From an uncultured Candidatus Saccharibacteria bacterium (lineage in GTDB: Bacteria; Patescibacteriota; Saccharimonadia; Saccharimonadales; Saccharimonadaceae), in the NCBI GenBank assembly GCA_947428935.1, contig CANENS010000008.1, forward strand, positions 1 to 58,335: DNA of 58,335 nt, given 5' to 3'. Both the position numbers and the translations under genes were made by a program. Positions 1 through 7,977 of this stretch are shown here, in pieces. The notes below the pieces were generated by a model, which worked only from the letters and a program-made list of their open reading frames with translations, was not told the origin of the DNA and made no database searches. Position 1 is the stretch's first letter, and the number at the start of each line of letters is the position of its first letter.

Positions 1-33
1 CATTATTGCGCTTAAAAAAACTTTTTTCATCAT
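1..33 (-). CDS. 5' end of an unidentified gene (partial)
   Basis: An ATG at 33-31, followed directly by a second ATG at 30-28, opens a frame that stays open to the window edge (11 codons: MMKKVFLSAIM). A strong AGGAGG lies at 39-34 on the same strand; its spacing favours the second ATG or a slightly later start. The lysine pair followed by hydrophobic residues resembles the beginning of a signal peptide or membrane anchor. Nothing more can be said because the gene leaves the window. Confidence 0.45.
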   Translation of the reverse strand, partial: MMKKVFLSAIM

Positions 34-291
34 CCTCCTGTTTGTATGACCTTACTATTATTTATACATTACCTTTTTGCAAAAGTCTAGACTATTTTAA
101 GGAAAAATACCTCTTTTGTTTTACCTCGCTCGTACGGAGCTGATTTTAACGGCTGTATTCTAACCAATTGAATCTTGCGTTTTGATAGGGAGTGTGTTAC
201 TATAAAAGTATAAGAAAAGCATAAATTAGTCTCAAAAACTCATCGACGGCTCGTCTAGCGGCTATCTGAGGTTATGGGGCGGAAAGGGAAT

Positions 292-621
292 ATGACCGAA
301 GCAAAAAAAGATGAAGGATTAAAGATCAGTATTCGGCTCAAGGCTTATGATCATCGAGTGATCGATCAAAGCGCGAAGCAGATCGTCGATACAGCGATTC
401 GTACCGGAGCGACCGTTTCTGGGCCGGTGCCACTGCCGACGAAGCGCAGTACTTTTACCGTCGTAAAATCACCACACGTGTATAAAACTGGCGGTGAAGC
501 TTTTGAAATGAAAGTGCATAAGCGGTTAATCGTGATTTCGAACGCTACTCCGAAGACGATTGAATCTTTACAGAATTTGGCTCTGCCGGCCGGCGTCGAC
601 GCCGAAATCAAAATGATGTAA
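292..621 (+). CDS. rpsJ: 30S ribosomal protein uS10
   Basis: Ribosomal protein S10 of the 30S head, also the NusB partner in antitermination complexes. The 109-residue product matches the family in length and runs through [15 protein letters not shown], the [17 protein letters not shown] segment, and a KRLIVISN strand near the end. An upstream in-frame ATG at 274 exists, but the ATG at 292 gives the normal N-terminus and has a GGAAAGGG ribosome-binding stretch just before it. The gene stands alone rather than heading an S10 operon: the next genes are unrelated and a strong terminator follows. A divergent gene begins at the left edge. Confidence 0.95.
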   Translation: MTEAKKDEGLKISIRLKAYDHRVIDQSAKQIVDTAIRTGATVSGPVPLPTKRSTFTVVKSPHVYKTGGEAFEMKVHKRLIVISNATPKTIESLQNLALPAGVDAEIKMM

Positions 622-641
622 TAGCGCTATTGTTTTACAGC

Positions 642-680
642 AATCAACCCCTGTGAGTGCATAACTCGGGGTTGATTTAC
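642..680 (+). terminator. Rho-independent terminator of rpsJ
   Basis: Ten-base-pair stem AATCAACCCC / GGGGTTGATT with a 16-nt loop, 20 nt after the rpsJ stop, then a short T-rich tail. Confidence 0.8.
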
Positions 681-820
681 TATGGGGCATTAAAAATCTA
701 ATAATCTGTTGAAGCATAAAACCAGTCTCAATAAGGCCAAATACTTCTGTTTCTAACTTGCCTTATAGCTCGCACACCAAGCATAAGGCAAAATGATAAA
801 AAATAATTATGCTTACCATA

Positions 821-1024
821 CATTATTACTGTCTATGCTCGAGCAGCGGAGGGGGAAGGCGAACCAGCGAGCGTCGTTGTGGGACGGGTAGACGCCAGAC
901 GCATTGAAGCGGAGGAAGTACGCATGACGAAGATCAGAAGAATTAGTCCGCGACGACCATCCGTAACCGTAGATGCCAGAGTACCCCAAACGACCGCCAT
1001 TGATATAGACGAACCCGCTGCGAA
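821..1024 (-). repeat. Cassette A: lectin-like variable C-terminal module
   Basis: One of eight dispersed cassettes. On the minus strand it begins with TTCGCAGCGGG (R-S-G) and ends with the GC-rich tract TTCCCCCTCCGCTGC (F-P-L-R-C). It encodes RSG-F-V-Y-I-N-G-G-R-L, a YGYGWSS core, then AYFLRFNASGV and RWFAFPLRC. Its 3' tail reads SSIDSN instead of LARQ-stop, a variant shared only with cassette E. No start codon, ribosome-binding site or N-terminal protein body is attached. The fold assignment (C-type-lectin/FISUMP-like end) is from motif resemblance. The head end abuts a promoter element at 1032. Confidence 0.75.
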
Positions 1025-1031
1025 GATTTAC

Positions 1032-1148
1032 TTGTCAAGCCTTTTGTTGTAGTTTTCACAACAAAGACCACAAAAACCACCAAAATTGAACAAATTTAGT
1101 GTTCAAAGTCTGGACAAAAAATGAAAAGTGTGCTATAATGGAAGGATA
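1032..1148 (+). promoter_or_regulatory. Promoter element R1 with palindromic operator
   Basis: Member of a ~120-bp dispersed repeat. It contains the palindrome TTGAACA-N7-TGTTCAA (1086-1106), a -35 TGGACA (1111-1116), a 17-bp spacer, and an extended -10 TGTGCTATAAT (TATAAT 1134-1139). The predicted RNA starts around ATAGGGTG at 1146. No convincing coding sequence follows on this strand; the next gene (stop at 1283) is convergent, so transcription here would run antisense into it unless it stops. Confidence 0.8.
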
Positions 1149-1282
1149 GGGTGTCTTTAAGGTCTACGCACCGCAACTAAAGACGAACAGTGCTTCAAAC
1201 CATAAATATCAGTACTACTAACCTACTCCGATTTTCTTGGCGACGCGAACTAATTTATTGAAATATAAAAGCGCTCAAATTG

Positions 1283-2455
1283 CTATCCGCGCGGTGGCTC
1301 ACCTTCCGGCTCGGAAAGCAACTTCTTTGATTTGATCTCGTAACGTTTGCCATTAACTGGTGAAACGAAGTAGTCCTCGCTCAAAAGATTGACGAACATT
1401 GTCAGATCCTTATCGTCCATGATGATAATTGAACCGTCATCGTCCGTCATGAGCTCCAGCTGCATCTGGTCAGCATATTCAATCACTTCTTCTTGAGGCA
1501 TTTCCGTGGCGATATCAAGAGACTGCAACTTCTTGATCAATGGCTTACGATCTTGCAGTAGGGAATTGAGCGTCAAACCTTCGGCGAAAGATAATTTATA
1601 TTTTTCGGTTAATTCGCGAGCTTTTTCATCAGCAATCACTTGCTGCTTATAGTCGTATTGAAACAAGGCGGCAAACTTAGCTTGATTGAAGATAATTACA
1701 TTGCCCTCGATAATTGCGACTTGGTTATCGTCGGGAACTTTTAAGGCAACTTCGGCCGAAAACGGCTCAAAACCTTCACCATTCAGCTCCCAGCTCGATC
1801 CACCTTTCAGCGCAGAAGAAGGCGACAAGGCTTTTGCGATATAAAAAACCTTAGTATCACCATCGTTGCCTGGATAGGAAAATTTCGCGATGATACCCTT
1901 TACTTTTTTAAACTCGTCGGCATGGTCATTAAAATCGTCAATATCGCGATACTCATGCTCGATCAGGTGAAGTAAAGTCTCAGCGCGGCCAACATTGCTA
2001 AGTTTTGTGCGGTAAATCACTTTTTCCTCGCCGTCTGATTTTTCGTATTCACGACATTCCAGGCCTTTGTCAGCCTCCTTGATGATATAGCCGGTTGCTT
2101 CCTGCATAAAAAAGGCTTTCACGCTCGCGGTGAGCTGATCGGAATAACGAACACGATAGGGGGTGTAATTTTTATTAAACAAGAAAAGCTCGACTGAGAC
2201 ATTATTCTTGAATTCGTCGACTTCGTTCGCCCAATGAAAAACATCGAAACTGCTACTCGGAGCACTTGCTGCAGGCCGAACTGGCGGAGTACTTTCTTTT
2301 TGCTCTTTCTCATCATCTTCTATGTCTCCAATATCTTCAGCTGTGTCTTCCTCGTCCTCCTCGATCGCTGCATTACTTTCGGTGTCTTTAATTTCGTCCA
2401 CTTCCTCTACTTCCGTCGTGGTAATAATTTTTTCGTCCTGCTCTGAATTTTCCAT
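1283..2455 (-). CDS. KwaB-like (DUF4868) protein, orphan
   Basis: Resembles KwaB, the DUF4868 component of the two-gene Kiwa anti-phage system. The first ~60 residues are a very acidic, low-complexity extension. The body follows from FDVFHW. The family-like C-terminal third contains a strand reading VIIFNQAKFAALFQYDY, a helical linker, LELMTDDDGSIIIMDDKDL, and a closing LLSEDYFVSPVNGKRYE-SKKLL that closely resembles the KwaB ending. The start at 2455 is chosen because GAGG lies seven bases upstream; an ATG at 2479 would add eight residues. No KwaA-like membrane partner is adjacent: neighbours are rpsJ and cassettes. The call is from recall of family motifs; a homology search would settle it. 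Confidence 0.7.
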   Translation of the reverse strand: MENSEQDEKIITTTEVEEVDEIKDTESNAAIEEDEEDTAEDIGDIEDDEKEQKESTPPVRPAASAPSSSFDVFHWANEVDEFKNNVSVELFLFNKNYTPYRVRYSDQLTASVKAFFMQEATGYIIKEADKGLECREYEKSDGEEKVIYRTKLSNVGRAETLLHLIEHEYRDIDDFNDHADEFKKVKGIIAKFSYPGNDGDTKVFYIAKALSPSSALKGGSSWELNGEGFEPFSAEVALKVPDDNQVAIIEGNVIIFNQAKFAALFQYDYKQQVIADEKARELTEKYKLSFAEGLTLNSLLQDRKPLIKKLQSLDIATEMPQEEVIEYADQMQLELMTDDDGSIIIMDDKDLTMFVNLLSEDYFVSPVNGKRYEIKSKKLLSEPEGEPPRG

Positions 2456-2603
2456 AACCATACCTCGCTTAGTTCCCACTATTGTAGCATAAAAACGATT
2501 GATGAGAAGGAAAATTTCTAAGATTGTCGTCTGAAAATTTAGGAAATTGGCTTACGGGAAGTTTGATAATAAAAAAGATTTCTATTCCTGACTATAGGTT
2601 ATG

Positions 2604-2808
2604 TTCGCAGCGGGCGCGTCAATATCGATAACGGTCGTTTGAGGTACTCTGGCCTCTACGGTTACGGATGGTCGTCACGGGCTTATTCTTCTGATGTCAC
2701 TCAAGCATACTTCCTCAACTTCTTTGCGTCTGGCGTCAACCCGTCCAACAGCTACGATCGCTGGCATGGCTTCCCCCTCCGCTGCCTAGCTAGATTACAG
2801 TAATTATA
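2604..2808 (+). repeat. Cassette B: lectin-like variable C-terminal module
   Basis: Plus-strand copy with head TTCGCAGCGGG and end F-P-L-R-C-L-A-R. It is nearly identical to cassettes A and C in framework codons (GCGTCTGGCGTC, CCGTCC, CGCTGG, TTCCCCCTCCGCTGC) but differs in many intervening NNC/NNT codons. The stop is at 2801-2803, one codon later than usual because of a local change before the stop (ATTACAG instead of ACAG). The ATG just upstream is out of frame, so no translation start is visible. Confidence 0.75.
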
Positions 2809-2888
2809 TAATATGTAAGCATAAGCAGAATTCCAGCAGAAAACCAAAGATTCAAAAAACTTAAGCGTAATCAACGCTACAAAGCTTA

Positions 2889-3007
2889 TGTCAATACTTT
2901 TGCTGTAAAAATACAATATTCCCAACAAAAACCACCAAAACTGAACAAATTTAGTGTTCAAAGTCTGGACAAAAAATGAAAAGTGTGCTATAATGGAAAG
3001 ATAGGGT
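2889..3007 (+). promoter_or_regulatory. Promoter element R2 driving the 3056 gene
   Basis: Near-identical to R1: palindrome half-sites CTGAACA (2941-2947) and TGTTCAA (2955-2961), -35 TGGACA (2966-2971), 17-bp spacer, TATAAT (2989-2994). The predicted transcript starts at ATAGGGTG and has a ~55-nt leader before the next gene. Confidence 0.85.
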
Positions 3008-3055
3008 GCATTTTTGCATAACCTTGGAACTGTTAAATTTCTGAAAGGGGGAACG

Positions 3056-3580
3056 ATGAAAGAAGTACAGAAAATTAAGGTAGAAGCAGCTGTCAGAGAA
3101 TCGGCTCGGCGGATTTGGAAAACTCCGTATGAGGTCATGGAGATATTGTCTCCGGAGGGCGAGCTTATCTTTAGCGCCACCATTTATCAATGCAATCGGA
3201 TTGAGCTGACGGATGAGCAAGAACAGCTTTGTGTTGGCCGTCCGGGCGTGATCATGGTCTATAATTACGGCGTCGACACTCCACCCCCAATCAATGATCT
3301 ATTGTACGCAGAGAGGCTGCAGGCGTCGCGTTTGGTTCTGGTTACTCCGCATTTTCTCTATAGTATTACATGCGGCGAAAAAGGCTGGACTAATGGCGAG
3401 GAGTTGAACCAGGTAATTGATCAGCATAAACATCTTCTCAAGGTTGTAAAACGCTATGCGACTAATTATGGCTGCACGCTTTACGAGGTCGAAATGACTG
3501 ATCCGCTGCTGAAAATTTTGTGTCGTAGGATGCGATACCGGCTGACCAGGCAAAGTATCGGCTCGGAGTTTCAGAAATAA
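3056..3580 (+). CDS. Unassigned protein, 174 aa
   Basis: I do not recognise this family. The start at 3056 has a strong AAAGGGGG ribosome-binding stretch five bases upstream; the longer frame from 3014 begins inside the leader. The product is soluble, with no signal peptide or membrane segment, and mixes strands (EVMEILSPEGELIFSATIY, GVIMVYNYGV, RLVLVTPHFLYSITCG) with a basic C-terminal helix (RRMRYRLTRQ). It is a single-gene transcription unit, bounded by element R2 upstream and a terminator immediately after the stop. Cassette B lies directly upstream of R2. Confidence 0.75.
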   Translation: MKEVQKIKVEAAVRESARRIWKTPYEVMEILSPEGELIFSATIYQCNRIELTDEQEQLCVGRPGVIMVYNYGVDTPPPINDLLYAERLQASRLVLVTPHFLYSITCGEKGWTNGEELNQVIDQHKHLLKVVKRYATNYGCTLYEVEMTDPLLKILCRRMRYRLTRQSIGSEFQK

Positions 3581-3585
3581 AATTG

Positions 3586-3610
3586 CGCCCAGCAAGCCGC
3601 TGGGCGTTTT
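3586..3610 (+). terminator. Terminator of the 3056 gene
   Basis: Stem CGCCCAGC / GCTGGGCG with a five-base loop followed by TTTT, six bases past the stop codon. Confidence 0.85.
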
Positions 3611-3624
3611 GAATTTTCAAAAAA

Positions 3625-3650
3625 TTTCCCCACCGTAGATAGCGGGGAAA
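3625..3650 (-). terminator. Terminator-like hairpin for the 3792 gene
   Basis: Stem TTTCCCC / GGGGAAA; read on the minus strand it is followed by a run of T. It lies ~140 nt beyond the stop of the convergent gene. The interval 3651-3791 holds no gene I can support. Confidence 0.55.
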
Positions 3651-3791
3651 GAGGAGTTATATTGAAATCTGGACGGCTAGAGACATATGCTGAAACCCCT
3701 GGCAATTCTACTCGTCGTTTCTCAGTTTCAAACCGAAATACTCCAGATGGAACAGTATCACATTGAATGTGTCGTCTCCAATATCTTTTCG

Positions 3792-3995
3792 CTACTTGAG
3801 CTCTGCTTCTGGATAACCGAGTAGTTCGCTAACAGCCTTGATTTTCATCATCGTCATAGCCCTTTTGGCGTACTCTTCGAAGAGCAGGCGCGAAATGGGT
3901 AATTGGCGTACCTCCGCGAGCGACATGCTGCGAATTGAACGCCGTTTCTTGGCCCATTCTTCGTCTCCCGCCAGATGTAGCCCTTCCTCGAGCAA
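3792..3995 (-). CDS. Small unassigned protein, ~67 aa
   Basis: The frame is open back to 4112, but its upstream half reads straight through a perfect promoter (4029-4057), so translation must begin after ~4022. A TTG at 3995 is the best available in-frame start; an ATG at 3923-3925 would leave a shorter product of 44 residues. Neither has a clear ribosome-binding site. The product (LLEEGLHLAGDEEWAKKRRSI..., ending KAVSELLGYPEAELK) is helical and charged. It is unassigned and could be a small regulator, a leader product or a remnant. Confidence 0.45.
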   Translation of the reverse strand: MLEEGLHLAGDEEWAKKRRSIRSMSLAEVRQLPISRLLFEEYAKRAMTMMKIKAVSELLGYPEAELK

Positions 3996-4028
3996 AGCCC
4001 ACCGCAGGTTATCAACCCGAATTTTTCC

Positions 4029-4057
4029 ATTATAGCACACCTTGCTTAAAAAGTCAA
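4029..4057 (-). promoter_or_regulatory. Consensus sigma70-type promoter
   Basis: On the minus strand: TTGACT (4057-4052), exactly 17 bp, then TATAAT (4034-4029) within TGTGCTATAATGG. The same block recurs at 29592 and 39674. Frames reading through it give the artefactual peptide IDFLSKVCYNG. Confidence 0.85.
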
Positions 4058-4203
4058 TACCTCTTGCGGTTTTTTTGAGATTTTTGCAAAGAAAATTTCG
4101 AATTTTGGACAAAAAAGACAGGTCAAATTCGCTTTTTACGAAGATACGTGGTAGAATAGAAAGAATTGCGAAAATATTAGTTAAAAGTTGAATTGGGTAA
4201 AAA

Positions 4204-6027
4204 ATGTTAGAAAAAATACGAAATATTGCGATTATTGCACATGTGGATCACGGCAAAACTACGCTGGTGGATGGACTCTTAAAACAGTCGCACACCTTTC
4301 GTGAAAACCAAGCCGAAATGTCTCAAACCCTGATTATGGACTCCATGGACCAGGAGCACGAGCGGGGAATTACTATTACGGCGAAACAAACCTCGGTTTT
4401 TTACCAGGATTATAAGATTAATATTATTGATACGCCAGGGCACGCTGATTTTTCCGGTGAGGTCGAGCGGACGTTGAATATGGCGAATGGGGTACTTTTG
4501 GTGGTAGATGCGCAAGAAGGGCCGATGCCGCAGACCAAATTTGTCTTACAAAAAGCCCTGGATCTGCATTTGAAGCCGGTCGTGATTATTAATAAGATTG
4601 ACAAGCCAGCGGCGCGGATTCCGGAGGTGGAGAGTGAAATCGCTGATCTTTTCCTTGAGCTCGCCACCGACGAAAGCCAGCTCAATTACCCGATTTATTA
4701 TGCGATTGCACGCGACGGTAAGGCTGGAAAAACTACGGAGCTAGATGACGATTTGCACGTGATTTTTGAGTCGATCATCAATGATATTCCGGCGCCGAAA
4801 GTTGATCCAGATGCTTCGAAGGGTGCGCAGCTGTTGGTAGCGGCGTTGGCCAGCGATAGCTATTTGGGAAAATACGCGATCGGGAAGATTTTTCGCGGGA
4901 AGTTGAAAAAAGGCGAGAACGTCAAGATGATTCAGGCTAGCTCTGACGGAACAGCAAAAATCTTGCCGGGAAAAATCGAGAAAATCTTTACTTATAAGGG
5001 TTTGGGGCGTGAGGAAGTCACGGAGGCGGCCGCTGGCGAGATTGTTTCAATTACCGGCATCGCGGCAGCTAATATCGGCGATACGATTGCGACTGGTGAG
5101 GACCCAGAAGCTTTACCGACCATTGAACTCGAACCGCCAACGCTTAGTATTTATATCGGCCCGAACACATCGCCGCTCAAAGGGCAGGAAGGGGAATTTA
5201 CGACTTCGCGCCAGATTGCGGAGCGGCTAGAGCGGGAGCTTGAGACCAATATCGCGCTGAAGATCGTCCCGGATGGTTTAGGCTATAAAGTCTCGGGGCG
5301 TGGAGAATTACATCTGTCGGTTTTGATCGAAACCATGCGGCGCGAGGGCTATGAGCTAGAAACTGGGCGCCCCGAGGTAGTTTATAAAGAAATTGATGGC
5401 CAAAAATGTGAGCCGGTCGAGGATTTGACGATCGAGGTAGAGCCAGAATTCGTCGGTGCGGTTTCCCAAGAGCTCGGCATCCGCAAGGCGGAGCTAAAGA
5501 ATCAAGAATTGACCAGCACTGGTAGTACCCGCTTTGTTTATGAAATTACAACCGCGGCTTTGATTGGTTTGCGCAATAACCTTTTGACGGCCACTAAAGG
5601 CACGGCGATTATGTCCTCGATTCCGCACGGCTATAAGCCAATTGATAGTAAATATAAACCGGAGCGAAATGGGGCTCTGATCTCCTTCGAATCTGGTACT
5701 TCGACGGCTTATGCTTTGGATGCTGCTCAGGCTCGCGGCACCCTTTTTATCCCGCCAGGTGTGCCAGTTTATCAAGGTATGATCGTGGGCCTTTCGAATA
5801 AAAAAGAGGATCTCGACATCAATATTTGCAAGGAAAAGCAGCTGACTAATATGCGTACGCACGCATCGGACGGCGCGATTCAACTAACGCCTTATACCCA
5901 ATATTCGCTGGAACAGTGTATTGACTTTTTGCTGGATGATGAATTGCTCGAAGTGACGCCGAAATCTTTGCGCCTACGCAAGCGCGAGCTCGATCCCGTG
6001 AAACGCAAACGCGCCGCGCGGAGCTAG
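4204..6027 (+). CDS. typA: Ribosome-associated GTPase TypA/BipA
   Basis: Translational GTPase that acts on the ribosome during large-subunit assembly and stress adaptation. The 607-residue product has the normal family length. G1 is AHVDHGKTTLVDGLL near residue 12, the switch region ERGITI follows, G3 is DTPGHADF and G4 is NKID. Domains II, III, V and the TypA-specific C-terminal domain (GTSTAYALDAAQARG, VYQGMIVG, NMRTHASD) follow in order. The start ATG opens the usual LEKIRNIAIIAHVDHG N-terminus. It is transcribed alone, between a divergent small gene and a terminator. Confidence 0.97.
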   Translation: MLEKIRNIAIIAHVDHGKTTLVDGLLKQSHTFRENQAEMSQTLIMDSMDQEHERGITITAKQTSVFYQDYKINIIDTPGHADFSGEVERTLNMANGVLLVVDAQEGPMPQTKFVLQKALDLHLKPVVIINKIDKPAARIPEVESEIADLFLELATDESQLNYPIYYAIARDGKAGKTTELDDDLHVIFESIINDIPAPKVDPDASKGAQLLVAALASDSYLGKYAIGKIFRGKLKKGENVKMIQASSDGTAKILPGKIEKIFTYKGLGREEVTEAAAGEIVSITGIAAANIGDTIATGEDPEALPTIELEPPTLSIYIGPNTSPLKGQEGEFTTSRQIAERLERELETNIALKIVPDGLGYKVSGRGELHLSVLIETMRREGYELETGRPEVVYKEIDGQKCEPVEDLTIEVEPEFVGAVSQELGIRKAELKNQELTSTGSTRFVYEITTAALIGLRNNLLTATKGTAIMSSIPHGYKPIDSKYKPERNGALISFESGTSTAYALDAAQARGTLFIPPGVPVYQGMIVGLSNKKEDLDINICKEKQLTNMRTHASDGAIQLTPYTQYSLEQCIDFLLDDELLEVTPKSLRLRKRELDPVKRKRAARS

Positions 6028-6090
6028 CTGGTTTCGCGGCTTAAAACAATGTCTCCAGGACTGCGCCCCCAGGGAATTAAACGCAAAAAG

Positions 6091-6116
6091 GACTCCCGGC
6101 TTTCTGGTCGGGAGTC
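6091..6116. terminator. Terminator between typA and the convergent 6135 gene
   Basis: Stem GACTCCCG / CGGGAGTC with T runs on one side and A-rich sequence on the other, so it can serve both convergent genes. Confidence 0.8.
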
Positions 6117-6134
6117 AATCGTTTTTTGGAGGTT

Positions 6135-6812
6135 TTAATACCCAGAGGGGAAGCGCTCGAGCATATGCAATATCGCTCGCCCATAATGCGAGTAGTGGGT
6201 GTATTCATCGATGGTGGCCTCCGCCAGAGTTCTACCGTCGAGTTTGTCGACCGCGAAATGACCTTCGAGTATAGAGTATCTAGCTTGACCCCATAGTCTC
6301 ATTCCGCCCCATTGATCTGTGATCTTGCCGTGAGCTGCCCCGGCGCAAGTCCAAACCGCGCCCCCGCTCTCTCCGGCCGGTATGACAGCTAGTACGCAAG
6401 ACAAAATTGCCTTATGCTCAGGGTCGTCGCCCAGGTTGGCTAGGATATTTCCCTCGGTGTTTTCTGGCCGCCGATAAACGGTGGGCTGTTTTTCTCCATC
6501 ACGGTCGATTTTGAGCGCGGTTGCTTCGCCTACCACCGTGCAAGTCTCTCCCCGATCGCGCATAAACTTATGCACTTCTCTCGCGCGCTCGATCGCTTCA
6601 TCTACCAGAGATCCCCGATTCTTCGGCAAAGCTCCGCAGAAGTTCACATCCCTCAGATCGTACAGCTCAAATTCTTCCGGCAGTAACACCCTGAAAATGC
6701 CGCAAATCTGCTCGTCATAAGTCGTCAAGACAATTTTCCGGGGGTCAAATCCCTTAGTCTTGATTATCTGCGCGGAACGTCTCTGCAATTTCTCCAGTAA
6801 ATTTTTCCTCAT
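6135..6812 (-). CDS. Unassigned protein, 225 aa
   Basis: Not recognised. The start is secure, with TAGGAGG seven bases before the ATG at 6812. The basic N-terminal helix (RKNLLEKLQRRSAQIIKTKG) is followed by an alpha/beta-looking body with ALPKNRGSLVDEAIERAREV, a glycine-rich AVIPAGESGGAVWTCAGAAHG stretch, and ATIDEYTHYSHYGRAILHML near the end. The SGGA segment and several conserved-looking His/Tyr residues suggest an enzyme, but I cannot name a reaction. There is no signal peptide. Confidence 0.7.
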   Translation of the reverse strand: MRKNLLEKLQRRSAQIIKTKGFDPRKIVLTTYDEQICGIFRVLLPEEFELYDLRDVNFCGALPKNRGSLVDEAIERAREVHKFMRDRGETCTVVGEATALKIDRDGEKQPTVYRRPENTEGNILANLGDDPEHKAILSCVLAVIPAGESGGAVWTCAGAAHGKITDQWGGMRLWGQARYSILEGHFAVDKLDGRTLAEATIDEYTHYSHYGRAILHMLERFPSGY

Positions 6813-7015
6813 AATTTATCCTCCTAAAAAGCTAAACTATACCAATCATCAGTTTCTATCTACCATTATGACACATAATGCAGAAAATAATAGTAAAAGA
6901 GTATAATGTATTTTGTAATACTTGTCAAAAACCGTGCTTAAGCTTAATAAAAGCTTAAAAAATCACAGATTAGCAGGAAAAGCCCGAAAAAAACGCAAAT
7001 TTTGTGCCTAAACTA

Positions 7016-7044
7016 TTGACTTTTAGGGCAAGGTGTGCTATAAC
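7016..7044 (+). promoter_or_regulatory. Promoter of the 7109 gene
   Basis: TTGACT (7016-7021), 17-bp spacer, TATAAC (7039-7044) in the recurring GGTGTGCTATAA context. The predicted start is near ATAGGCCTA. The region 6813-7015 shows only AT-rich sequence. Confidence 0.8.
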
Positions 7045-7108
7045 AGAGGTATAGGCCTATTTCGCGATAGGCCGGTTGATGTTGTGAAAAACAAAGTACC
7101 TTGAAAGG

Positions 7109-7930
7109 ATGGTGGATGTATTGTTAAACTTTTCGACAGCGCACGTATGGTTGCGGTATGTATTGGTCGCAGTGCTTGGGATTCTCTTATGGACGGTGAC
7201 GTCTATGCTATTGTGTAAGAGAAGTCAGCGGATTTGTGATGAAATGGAGCTGGAAATCAGCCAGCACTACTTTTGTGGCCATAATTTAGCCGACATGATT
7301 AAAACGAATTTTTTTGGTCGCTTCTCAGATTTTAACAAAGAAGGCTTTTGCTACACTTATTCGGCGGTCATCATGTTGGCGCTACGCAAATTTAAGCATA
7401 CGCGCGTGGTACGAGGCTACATTGATCAGCCGGATTATCAGTCGAATCATTCTTGGGTCGAGATTCGGATTTGCGGACGATGGTGGGTGATCGATTTGGC
7501 TAACCAATATGACATTTCCATGCCGCAGAAATTGTATTACAAAGTAACAAAACCAGAGATTCGGGTGATTTATACTTATGAGGAATTTTGGCGCGATCCC
7601 TTTGCCGAGAAATTTCAACAGCGTTTGCGGCAGCCGGCCACTTCGCTCATCTTCTGGGAGCTTTTTCATCGCTATACACCGTACGATAGTGACGAGTCGC
7701 TCAGGTTTAAAGAGCTTGATCCCTCAGAGATTGAATTGTTCGATCCGCCGTATTACATGCTATCCCCGCCTGAATTGGGCTGGAAATATTCGCAACGCAT
7801 TGTTAATGAGATGATGGCGAGACCTTCGCGTAGGACTCCTAAACGACGCACATTACGTCGTTTAGACTCTCTTTATCGGCAAATAGAACGGACGATCGCA
7901 TGCACATCGGCTACGGAATCCTCTGCTTAA
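7109..7930 (+). CDS. Membrane-anchored transglutaminase-like protein
   Basis: 273 residues. One hydrophobic segment near residues 15-36 should anchor it in the membrane. The following domain has the order expected of a transglutaminase-like (papain-fold) enzyme: GFCYTYSAVIML with Cys81, NHSWVEI with His114, and WVIDLANQYD with Asp129. That would suit a peptidase or transferase acting near the cell surface; activity is inferred, not shown. The C-terminal ~50 residues are basic, and their codons form a perfect CTAAACGACG / CGTCGTTTAG hairpin at about 7838-7865. GAAAGGATGGTGG precedes the ATG. Confidence 0.7.
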   Translation: MVDVLLNFSTAHVWLRYVLVAVLGILLWTVTSMLLCKRSQRICDEMELEISQHYFCGHNLADMIKTNFFGRFSDFNKEGFCYTYSAVIMLALRKFKHTRVVRGYIDQPDYQSNHSWVEIRICGRWWVIDLANQYDISMPQKLYYKVTKPEIRVIYTYEEFWRDPFAEKFQQRLRQPATSLIFWELFHRYTPYDSDESLRFKELDPSEIELFDPPYYMLSPPELGWKYSQRIVNEMMARPSRRTPKRRTLRRLDSLYRQIERTIACTSATESSA

Positions 7931-7944
7931 GGCAGGGGATTTTT
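7918..7944 (+). terminator. Terminator of the 7109 gene
   Basis: Stem CCTCTGC / GCAGGGG with a TTAA loop and a following run of T, overlapping the stop codon region. Confidence 0.7.
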
Positions 7945-7961
7945 CATAATATAATACGTGT

Positions 7962-7977
7962 TATAATATGAATTATG
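7962..7977 (+). promoter_or_regulatory. Leaderless promoter of tatD
   Basis: TGTTATAAT with TATAAT at 7962-7967. The next ATG is at 7975, exactly where transcription should start, and there is no ribosome-binding site. The tatD mRNA is therefore predicted to lack a 5' leader. Confidence 0.7.

Noticed and set aside
366-611. Long minus-strand frame opposite rpsJ
   Set aside because: Shadow of a confidently identified ribosomal protein gene; no ribosome-binding site or domain.
1086-1106. LexA/SOS box
   Set aside because: Half-sites GAAC/GTTC are nine bases apart rather than four, so the palindrome does not fit known LexA boxes.
3996-4112. Upstream part of the open frame of the 3792 gene
   Set aside because: It reads through a consensus promoter at 4029-4057 (translated as IDFLSKVCYNG); the same artefact inflates the frames ending at 29502 and 38909.
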